From Otis tarda (lineage: Eukaryota; Chordata; Aves; Otidiformes; Otididae), in the NCBI GenBank assembly GCA_026413225.1, contig CM048576.1, forward strand, positions 380,501 to 444,500: 64,000 nt of DNA, written 5' to 3'. The position numbers and the translations under genes were made by a program. Below the pieces are notes generated by a model that saw only the letters and a program-made list of their open reading frames with translations, was not told the DNA's origin and ran no database searches. This document shows positions 54,394-64,000 of the stretch, piece by piece; the first letter of the stretch is position 1; each line of letters starts with the position of its first letter.

Positions 54394-57300
54394 CTACAAA
54401 ACAAACAAACAGATGTCTACTGTAAGTTTCAGGAGTTAGCCTTTTAACTCTCTTACAACAAAGTGTTTGGGGTTTAGAAAAAAAGAGCGCAGCCAGGAAA
54501 CAGCCAATATTCTCTGCAATATAGAAACCATCTGTAAAAATGAGTTCGAAGTTGAACTTAACCATGTTTCCAAGTACTATTCTTAATATAAGACTTTTTC
54601 CACAGCTGGGGTACGAGGCATCCGCGCCGAACCGTACCGCCTTGATAAATTAGACTGCTTTCCAAGGAGAGGAGCTGACGTCCAAATTAAACAGCTTATC
54701 TATTGGAGATAATATTGTTTGCAAACAATAATCACTTGACCATCTATCACCAGGCCACGCTTGCTTTACAAGTTTTTACGAATCCACATGCTGCGACGCA
54801 GCTACCGCTCCTAATTGCTCCAAACCTGCTCACTGAGACGTCACCCGCTTGCCCCTTCCAGCGTGCTTTACAGTCAAACGCCGGCAAATGTCTACTGGAA
54901 AAAAAATCACCAATATCGATCTCGTTCTCGTTTATATTCCCAAACCAGCACCAAATTCTTTATATAATCCTAGGGCATCCATCATGTGTGCTTCTACATC
55001 TACAAGAGGACAACCCTTTCACCTGACCATTGCTGGAAGAGATCTCATTTTCAGCACCGAAATCCACAAACTGAACCATGGAACCAGCAAGACGCAAACT
55101 AAACCCTGAAACCCAGCTTGCATGAGGAAACAGTTTTTGACTCTCAGTCTCCACCAAATGCTCTCTTCTACAAGAGAAAAAAAAAAACCAAACAACTTAA
55201 CCTGCAGCTGTCGTTCACTGAAATTTTCTATCTGCCTTGTGTAATCTAATGATGAATAAGATTTGAGTTCATTTGCTGCAGTTACTTCATTTATCAGCCC
55301 GGCCGCGCAGTTTCGCCGCTGATAACACTCAACGTACATTTTAAACATCTCATACATCAGACGTGTATATAAACATGTATCTCACACACGTACAATAACC
55401 AGGAGTTTTACTGGCAGCGAGCAGAAACAAGTGCAACAATCCACAGGCTTGACAGAATTAAGTCCCAGTTTATCGAGCGCTCGTGGAGTCGTTTGCTTTC
55501 CAAGAAGCCGGATCCAGATATCAACAGCGGAATTATTCCCATGGTTTATTTTAAAATAACAGTATTTTATCATCGGAACATCACTGTAAAATATATCCGC
55601 GCAATAAGCATCGGGAAAAGACTCCAATAATAATAAAAGAATCACTCTAGATTTTATAGAGCTGTTTGCTTACTGCTGCTTCTCCCTGCAAATCGCACTC
55701 CAAGCCGACAATGACAGCTTGAGAGGGCTGAAAGAGACGCTGCCGAGTTCCGCTCCCGCTTCTGGAGGGATTTATCCGATCCGGCAAATGTATTTCAGCT
55801 GTTGGGCAGACCCGGCAATCCCGCAGCCCAGGCCGGGTCCCCAGCGCGGGCCGGGGCCGTTTCGGTAAGATGCAGATGGCAGAAGAGCCCGGCCGAGCAG
55901 AAAGCGGTTTGGTTTATTTGAATTCTCACTCGGTTCGAGGGCAGGAGAGCGGCTCCACCAGCGAGCGCAGAGGACAAAGTAAACACCCGGAGAACTTGTT
56001 AACATCAAACACTTCGCTGAAGAGGGGTGGGGGGCAATGTTGCTTTTTGCCAAATCTTCCCTCCACTATTTATTTATGAAAAGCAATGAAACGTATATTC
56101 TGGGTCAACTTTAACCCCAGCACATGGAGCTACTGGGTTATTTTGCAGCTGTCTTTTTAAACAAGGCCAGCTCATTATCTTTAACTAAACTTTATCTTTG
56201 CAGATCTGCTTTATCCAGTCTCTGATTTCCCTCTGTTTATCTTTCTCCTTACATGTTCCTAGCCGCCAGTGTCAACAGCTACTCCGCTTGCGACCTACCA
56301 GTTTGGCTTTCGCAGGCCTGCGGAGCGGTAAGATCAGCTGTAACGCAGTGAGTACACAAAGCAAGCCACAAATACCAAAATTATTTGACTGGAGGAAGAA
56401 AAAAAAGAAAAATATTCACTTTAATTGCAGTAGCATTGTTCAGCAACAACACTCAGGCATTCGGACAAAGCTTCTCCAATGCCCGTTTCTGAAGGAACCG
56501 CAGAAACTTCTTCGCTGGTGGAGATGGGAGCACAGGGGGAAGATGAGCTCTGACATGCAACACACAACCCCAAAAATATTTGCTTCTTTCTTTTTCTTCT
56601 ACAGGTGGTGTCACTCCAGAAGCCCCTCGCTAAGTATGGAGAAGAGAGCAAGGCCACAGGTGGTAGTTTTGGGGTCTTTAGTGACCCAGTGAAGAAGCCT
56701 TGCCTCTTCAGTATTGTATTAACGCACGTCCGAGCACTGAACGGCCTTAGGGGTGGAAAATACGACTCTGCCCCTTCGCCGCCATTTCGGTCACCCCCAA
56801 CTCCCACTGTGACAGCACGTCCCAGTCATCGGGGACCCGCTGGGAACAGACAGAGGAGCGCTTTGGCTCGATGCGGCTCCACCGAGGCGACTCGGACTCC
56901 AAGACCGGCTCGCCCGGTTCACTATTCCTCGCTTGAGAGAGTGGGTCTCCATCACTGGTGGATCAAAGTTATTTAGAAGTAAGAGGTGTCACTGAGAAAA
57001 GGGGCTACTTCCAAGTCTTTTACAGTAAAACAGCAGCAACTGGAATTATTCATATCAATAACATTCAAGGTTGAACAGAGATGGACACGATTTCCACAGA
57101 GTCCTTTCCAGTTTCACTGGCAATCTCTCCAGATCATCAGTGTCACGTACCAGAAAGCCACAGCACGGCAAAGGCCCATCCTTTTCCTACTCCCACCACA
57201 ACATCTTCATCTAAAGTCATCTTCCAGTTATTTTCACCCAGCACTTCACCTCCTGGTCAGCTCTACAGTAACTTGTCACTTGCGGATCAAAAGAAATGAG

Positions 57301-60300
57301 GAATATAATGGCCCCGTGTCACCAGGAGTCATCATCCTGACCGTTCCAACAGACATCCTCTCCTTGGAAGCACACACAGAGGTGTTCAGAAACGTGTACC
57401 TGGTACTTTTGGAGCTGATGTGTAAGATTGAGTACTTCTGAAGACCACATAATTCCGGTTGTGCATCTCATTTGTCTCGGACCCTTTTTAAAAAGGGTCC
57501 CCTTGCCAAACAGCCATGGGGACAGGCCAGGCACGCGTCTGTCCATCAGCTCATGGTTTCAGCCACGACCTTCAGGATGCCGTCTACAGGCAAGCAAAAT
57601 AAACGATCAGAACCAACTCCAAGCAGAGGGGAAGGGAACACTTTAATCGGTCCCTTCAGGAGCACCGGAGAGGTTTCCCAGTGCAGGAGCAGGGCTGTCA
57701 CCTCAGCCCTGGCACACACCAGCTATGTTCTGCAGGGCAGCGTGGACGCCATCGCCCAGTTGTTGAGGCCTGAAGATCATCACCAGGACGGGCACGGGCC
57801 AGGGAGCAGCCCTTGGCACACAGATTTACCGAAACGCCCGACTGGGCTCAGATGTGAAAACACCAGCAACCGACTGGCCAGGTGGGCTTCTCGTCTCCGA
57901 TGCGGCGGGCTCAGCACCGCCCTGGCAGCGACGCTCTCCTCCCTTCCCAAAGCTTCACACTTGTCACTGTTTCTCCCCAATCCAGCAGCCTAAGGCTCCA
58001 GGCCTGGTCCGTTCAGCGTAACTAATTTGGAGACGGTAGGTTAAATGAACTCACTCCTACCCGTGCTTGCCCTCCCCCAAAAAGGGTTTTATACTCTAAA
58101 AGATGACAAAAAGCTGTTTGCCACCCATTCATATGGTGCCCAGCCCAAGCGGATCCCGTGTCCTTCAAAACACGGCCAAGAACCTGCCCTTCTTATTTAC
58201 CAAACCATGAACTTCTCATCTCCACCCTCACAGCCGAGGGCAGAGTCACTGCCAACAAGAGCATTATCTCATACCCTTTTCTGATAGTTTTGTTCCCTCT
58301 GGTTTCACTCCCTGAATCATCTTCCTGCCACCTCAGACCAGATGGCAGGGCAACGCCAGGACCCCCCTTCCCAAGGGGCAAGTAGCCACCGGAGCTACTG
58401 AGCCCCCACCCTCCTGCCGCCCCACTGCTCCCCTCCAAACCTCCCAGACCTTCAGGCAGCCGGTTCGGCACACCGAAGCTAAAGGAGGAAGGGGTTTCTT
58501 CGCTAGCCTATAAATGCCGGAGCAAAGCAGGGAAGGAGAGGAGGAGGAGGAAGGAAACAGCGCGCTGGGGAACACAGGGAGTTATTCAGGTTGCCCACTC
58601 CACCTCTGCAGCAGCTGACGGCCTTCTCGGAGAAGCCCTAGGAAAAAGTGACAGAGCTACCGCTTCTAGACTGCAGACATGACAACAGTTTTCACTTGGA
58701 GAAAAACAGCTTTGGATACTGAAGACTCACAGCTTTCCTGAACGGCAGCAACTCAAAATCAATTACTCCAGCCTCACTTTATGTGACTTAACACCTAAAG
58801 CATGGCAAGTTGTTTTTTTTTCCATAGATCATTTATTAAAGAATTACCGAAAAAGTTTTAACTTGCTCCCCGAGATTGTTTCCATCAGTACAACAAAAAC
58901 CACCAGTTTTCAAAGCACCTAAATTTAGAGCAAACAAAACCCCCAGAATTAACTAAAACACCGTGCCTTTGGTGCGAGCAAGCCGAGTTAGATCATTAAA
59001 TCTCGCACCAAGACACCTTAAAAAAAAAAAAAAAAGGTATTGAAGGCTGTGGCATTCCAAGAGAAAGCAATCAGACATTCCTGCAGCTCGGCTCCTCAGT
59101 GATCTCCAAAGCCTTTGATCACGGACTGTCTTCACGCTGTCCTCCTGGGGTCTGGCAAAATGAGCGTAACAGCTGGCATATATACTTCATTAGCTTTTTG
59201 TGCTGGGGAGGAGCGGGACGGCAGCCCGGTAGCAACCAACAGGCCCTCCATCAGCTTTACGGACCGACCGCCGAGTTTATCCCGAGGTCTTTCGGTAACT
59301 GGGAAAGGCCGGAAGGTCCCCGGCGCTGACAGCAGCGCGCTGGCCCGCACGCCGCATCGCGGGCCCACCTCTCCTAAAGACCCGCTGCCACGCATCAAGG
59401 ACGGGGATTTTTAAGGGTCTGAGGCGACCAAGTCTCATTTTTATGAATGCTTAACGAGCACTCAATCATTAACATCAACCTTTAGAAAGCAAATGCAGCA
59501 CCTACAGTGTTCATTACCCTCCCCCTCCCCCCTTTTCAGGGTCTCAATCGAGTCAGCCGAGCGTGCAAACCGATCCTGTCGCCAGCAAAAGCATTTCCTT
59601 TCACTGTGGTCAGCCAAAAGCAGGGGAAGAAAATGGAAGTGACTTGGAGTTATGGCACCAAAAAGGCCAGACAAGCAAGGAAATAATCAACTCCACATGA
59701 GCCACTTCTAGCCCATCACAATGAAAAGGGCCTACGACTAACCCCAGGAAAGGTCAGCGGGACGAGGGGGGGTCAGAAGCTGAAAAAAAGGCAATGGCGA
59801 GCAGCTGCCAGCTGCAATAAGAATCAATGTGTTCCTAATTACGCCACGAGGAGAGGGCTCGAGCGCCCAGAAGAGTTGCGCTGTAATCACAGCTTGGGTA
59901 AAGAAAAAAAAAATTCAAGGGCTCCCGTTTTACTCTTCTCCACCTCCAGCACTGGAACGGCAATTTCTGCGTTACTAAATTACAGGAAGCCGAGCAATGC
60001 AGATAAGGAGCCAGGCATTTACATAAGGGGGTGGCTGTTTTGGTTTTTTGTTGTGTTTTTTTTTATTTTCCTCTCCTTTTTAAATACCATCATTGGGCAT
60101 TTGTATTAGAATTACAGCATCACGAAAGACAGGATCTTGTGAGTGTAAGTAATAACATGATGTACTTCAGAGGGATTTTGTGGGTGCTCTTAGAAAACAG
60201 ACTGAACGCTGCCTGGCAGTCCTGCGAGCCTGGTATTTTCCCCTAACCAAAAAAATCTGAGAGGGGAAAAAACCCCACAGAAACCAGTTTGCTGACAGTG

Positions 60301-62582
60301 ACCCTGTAAACCAAGCGTGAAAGACATAAACAGGTTGGGGAACACAACAAACCATGCTCAGAGGCAGCTACAGAAACAAACCAAATGGAAAGGCATTTAA
60401 AAGTTACAAGAAAAAGCATCCTTTGATGTTATGCTCGTATTTATTTATTACATTTTAAACAAATGAAAGTCTACGTTCTAGATCCTTATCGTAACAGCTT
60501 CAAGGAGAGAAGCTACAGTTGCGCAACCTTCGCGATCCTCGCCATGAATTTCACAGACATCTCCAGCCATCCAACGTGTTTCCTACGCACTTCAGTGTAA
60601 AAACACCAACGGAACCGTTTTTAGGTGACACGTGTTTTTACGAGCGGCCTTGCGGGAGCGCGCATGAAGCTCCATGCTTGCTCCACACGATTTAAAACCC
60701 AGTGGTGAATCGGCAACTGAAGCCTGAGAGCAGCTCCAGGGGCTAAAATATCTCGTCGGTTGTGCAGTGATTGGTAATGGCCAGCTATTTTTGTTCAAAA
60801 TGAAGACTGAATGTTTGCTCAGGGCAGCAGATGGCAGGGGGAAAAAGAAACAAACCAAATAGCACTGAACAAATGAGTAGGGACCAAGTTCCTACAAGGA
60901 TAGGAGGCCTGCAGTACTGATGGTCCTCGCTGATGGTCTTTCCAAAGCTATAAAACCGCCCCGGTAACGTCAGTGATTTACTCAAACTGCTACAGGTAAG
61001 GTCCAGCGTCACAGGACAAAGGTGACGCAAGAGGACATTAACCAACTGAGGAAGGAAAAAAAAAAATTTAGAAGTATTAACCTAAAAACTTGACCAAAAC
61101 ATTGGCCTGCCTCAAAGATGGAGAAGCAGACCTTTTGCCGAGTCGTTCGGTGGATTTTTCTGCTTTGCTTTCAGGCCTGGAAAGTCTCCTCGTTGGTATC
61201 AGCTGTTGGACTCTGATCAAAGTTTAGCTTTCCATTAATCCTTTGAGTTATATGTGAGGCTGATAGATTTTTTTTTTTTTCAGAAGACTGTTAAGATTAC
61301 TCAGATACTTAATTTGCACTCCAATATTTCAAAAACACCTTGACTTTAAAACCTCGGTCTTGGCGTACATATGGTCTTGATAGAAGAACGCATGCTTTGG
61401 CATTGACTGAAGAAATGGATTTGTGAGCCGAGGGAAGAAAATTTAACGGTTTGTGTACTGTGCCTCCGCAGCACGCAGCTGAAAACACTCCCAGTCTGCT
61501 CTCCACACACGTACGGGCTCCCTTCGGGGAGACCTGGGATTTCTATCCTGCTGTATCGGCGCTGCTCACAGCGAGGCAGACATCGGGGAAAAGAATAACA
61601 ATAAATCATCGCAGAGGCCACACTTTCCTAGCCACAAACAGCCATAACAATTGGGTTACTTTTATTATTAAGTTCAGAGGAAAAAAAAAAAAAAAAAAAA
61701 GCTGAGACGGTGCCCCTGCTGCCACACTAATGAAGTGGGTATGGCTTCTGACTCTTCTAGCCTCGGGGGAAGAAAAAAAAAAAAAAAAACAACAACCAAA
61801 AAAAAACCCAAAACCAACAAACCAGAGCATTAGCCTAACACAGGGCTCTGGGCTGCAATTATCCTTAAATGCCTAAATAAGGGCTTTTAGACCCCAAGGG
61901 ACTGGAAGGTATCATTAACCTAACAGTTCCATCACAGCAACTGCAGACCAAACACACACCAAATTCTCACCCTTGGCTCTTCAGGGTCCCCCGAGACCTC
62001 ACTCCCTCTCATCCTCTCCTGGCTTGGTGCTGCTTTGCCTCAAATTCCCATTTTCTTCCTCATACCTAGCTCCACACCTGTGCCGGTTCCGTCACGGCTT
62101 TATGATTGCCAACGGCAGCTCTGCTCACCTCAACCGCATCTCAAAGGGTCCTTCTGCAAACATCCCCCCTCTACTCCTTCCCGCAGGCCTCGGAAGGCTC
62201 ATTTTACTTTAAGCCAAGTGGTTTTTACCAAGATTTCCAAACGGGTTAAAGCCAATTTAAAGACAGGCTGCTGCCCAGGAGGGCAGCAACACCTTCCTTC
62301 AGGTCCTGGCTTGCATTCTCCTATCTGCACCAAGGATCGTGCGGCCACCGAGTGAGTCAGATCTGCTGGCAGATCCAGCTGAAAGCTCAGCCAAAGGGGG
62401 AAAAAAAAAAAAAAAAAATTAGTTTTCACCTGGATGAGGGAGCAGTTTCAGCTCACCATGCAGGTTTGGAGCACTAGCCCAAAGGAGAGGGGGGAAATGG
62501 ATGTCCATGAAGAGCAACTCATGAAGCACCACCCCAGTATCTTTCATAAACTGCAAGAATGTGGGCAAAATTAAAGGTAAAA
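54394..62582. other. Region upstream of the CDON start codon, no coding gene seen
   Basis: By position this is CDON 5' intron or upstream flank. It contains A-rich runs, CpG clusters at about 55720-55980 and 59190-59400, and long poly-A tracts at about 61680-61700 and 61770-61790. I could not support any exon. The longest open frames (164-173 aa) are of mixed low-complexity composition and match no family that I recognise. Confidence 0.5.
55720..55980. promoter_or_regulatory. CpG cluster, candidate CDON 5' exon or promoter
   Basis: A block of about 260 bases rich in CpG (CCCGGCAATCCCGCAGCC, CAGCGCGGGCCGGGGCCG) in AT-rich surroundings, 1.4 kb upstream of the CDON start codon exon. A CpG cluster just upstream of a gene with a spliced 5' UTR is a natural promoter candidate. 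I cannot fix a donor site on the minus strand with confidence. Confidence 0.3.
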
Positions 62583-62617
62583 AAAAATATATATATATAC
62601 ACACACACACACACACG
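62583..62617. repeat. (TA)n-(CA)n microsatellite
   Basis: A TA run passes directly into a CA run ending near 62616, about 30 bases before the solo LTR. Confidence 0.9.
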
Positions 62618-62642
62618 ACATCCAACTCCAATCGAGACATGC

Positions 62643-63797
62643 CCACTGTCGTGGTTTTGTTAGTGAGGGGGGGCCTAAGGTGGTAGCTTCTGCAGGAAAC
62701 TGCTAGAAGTCGCTCCCCTTTGTTCAGTGGACTCGGCCAGGCCTAGGGCAGACCTGCTGCTGGCCAAGGTCGAGCGGATTGGTAGCAGAATGTCCCGTGA
62801 TAACGCCTCTGCGATAACGTATTTAAGAAGGGGAAAACAGAGAAAAAAAAAGAGAAGAGAAGATGTGAAGAAGCTGAGCGGGGGCGGAGGTGCAGAGGGG
62901 GAGGCGCAGGCCTCCTGGGCCTTGCAGGCCTCACCCTCTGGCCTCTTGCCAGGCGGCCGACTGGGCCCGACTCGGCCCGGCCCGGCTGCAAGAAGTGGAG
63001 AGGAGATGAGAAGAAGTGAATAAGATGTAAAAAGATCCTGAGAGACATCTACCACCCTGTTGTGAGGAACGGCTGCAGACGCCAAGGTCAGTTCAGAAGG
63101 AGGGGGAGGAGTAATGCGGCTCCTGGCCAAGATTCCCCTGCAGCCTGTGGTGACGACCATGGTGGAGCAGGTTGTCCCCCTGCAGCCCATGGAGGTCCAC
63201 GGAGGAGCAGAGATCCACTTGGAGCCCGTGAAGGACCCCACACCGGGGGAGGTGGATGCCTGAAGGCGGCTGTGGCCCGTGGAGGGCCCGCTGGGACAGC
63301 CGTTCTGGAGAGACTGTACTCCGTGGAAGAGATGACCCACGCCGGAGCAGTTCCATGAAGGACTGTGGCCCGTGGGAGGGACCCCACGATGGAGCAGGGG
63401 AGGAATGTGAGGAGTTCTTCCCCCGACCATGAAGCAGCGGCATGAAACAACGTATGATGAACTGACTGCAACCCCCATTCCCTCTTCCTCCCTGTGCCGC
63501 TCGGGGGGGGGGGGAAGGTAGTAGAGATGGTGTTAAGCTTGGGAAGAGGGAGGGGTGGATGGAGGTTATCTTGTTCCCTGTCTCATTATCCTGCTGTTTG
63601 TAGTAATAAATGAATAGTTTTCCCCAAGTCGAGTCTGTTTTGCCCGTGACGGTAACTTTAAGGATTTCTCCCTGTCCTTATCTCAAACCTCGAGCCGTTT
63701 TTCCTTATATTTTCTCTCCCTGTTCTCTCGGAGGGTGGGGGGAGTGAGAGAGAGACTGCGTAGTCTGGTCCTGATCAGGGCTGAACTACGACACCAC
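62643..63797 (+). mobile_element. Solo LTR of an avian endogenous retrovirus
   Basis: The LTR runs 62647-63793 (1147 bases). It begins TGTCGTGG and ends TACGACA, so its ends are the inverted repeat TGTCGT / ACGACA. A four-base duplication, CCAC, flanks it at 62643-62646 and 63794-63797. Inside are a TATA-like GTATTTAAGA near 62818 and an AATAAA at 63605-63610, both in the plus direction, so the LTR points right. The middle (about 63080-63420) has loosely repeated GTGGAGCAG and CCCGTGGAGG phrases, typical of several avian LTR families. No internal retroviral genes, primer site or second LTR follow, so it is a solo LTR left by recombination. A four-base duplication suits a class I element, but the family is not certain. 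Confidence 0.88.
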
Positions 63798-64000
63798 TTT
63801 CTCAAGTGAGCTAGGGGACTCGCTGTCCTAATTATCCGAGCTACACGTGCACACGCCACGGCGTGCTTCAGAACTGCCTCGGGCTGTGTCTCTTCCCCTC
63901 CAAAAAATTTGGATTTTGCACACCAAGGACGATCACCGTGTTTATAATTTCTCTATGGCTCCTATAACCAGGATCAAGCACCATTAGAAAAAAAACAACC

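Noticed and set aside
57420-57990. Possible small gene or pseudogene with open frames on both strands and an ATTAAA on the minus strand near 57640
   Set aside because: The sequence is somewhat GC-rich, but neither strand gives a recognisable protein or clear splice sites. A search against bird transcripts would settle it.
62675-63478. 267-codon minus-strand frame in the LTR
   Set aside because: It lies wholly inside a non-coding LTR, antisense to its repeated GTGGAGCAG phrases, and shows no retroviral protein motif.

Overview
The window is vertebrate nuclear DNA, most likely from a bird. The genes have many introns with GT-AG junctions. The gene set RPUSD4, PUS3, HYLS1, DDX25, VSIG10L2 and CDON corresponds to human 11q24.2, and I recall it lying on chicken microchromosome 24. 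There are CR1-type LINE fragments and a solo LTR with the internal structure typical of avian endogenous retroviruses. The first 20 kb is GC-rich and compact, with short introns and minisatellites. The CDON region that follows is more AT-rich and has long introns. No species can be named from sequence alone.

Layout, left to right. RPUSD4 (minus) enters from the left edge with its first two coding exons. PUS3 (minus, 4 coding exons, 481 aa) follows. HYLS1 (plus, one coding exon, 276 aa) lies head to head with PUS3 across a CpG-rich gap. DDX25 (plus, 11 coding exons, 466 aa) follows a GC-rich minisatellite. VSIG10L2 (plus, 12 coding exons, 825 aa) carries six Ig domains, one FN3 domain and a membrane segment, with minisatellites in introns 2 and 3. 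CDON (minus, 19 coding exons, 1255 aa) converges on VSIG10L2 and fills 21.5-54.4 kb. The remaining 9.6 kb holds no coding gene that I can support. It is probably the 5' intron or upstream flank of CDON, and it carries a complete solo LTR at 62.6-63.8 kb.

The exon models were built by hand from splice sites, reading phase and remembered family sequence. All five complete multi-exon or single-exon models stay in frame and end at a stop codon.

The genes do not form an operon. RPUSD4 and PUS3 both make pseudouridine, in mitochondrial RNA and tRNA respectively. HYLS1 acts at the centriole and cilium, and CDON is a Hedgehog co-receptor, so both touch cilium-linked signalling. DDX25 is a germ-cell RNA helicase. 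VSIG10L2 is a little-studied surface protein. I found no new biological system. The points most worth a second look are gene order relative to mammals, the VSIG10L2 model and its repeats, the shorter CDON tail, and CpG clusters that may be alternative promoters.
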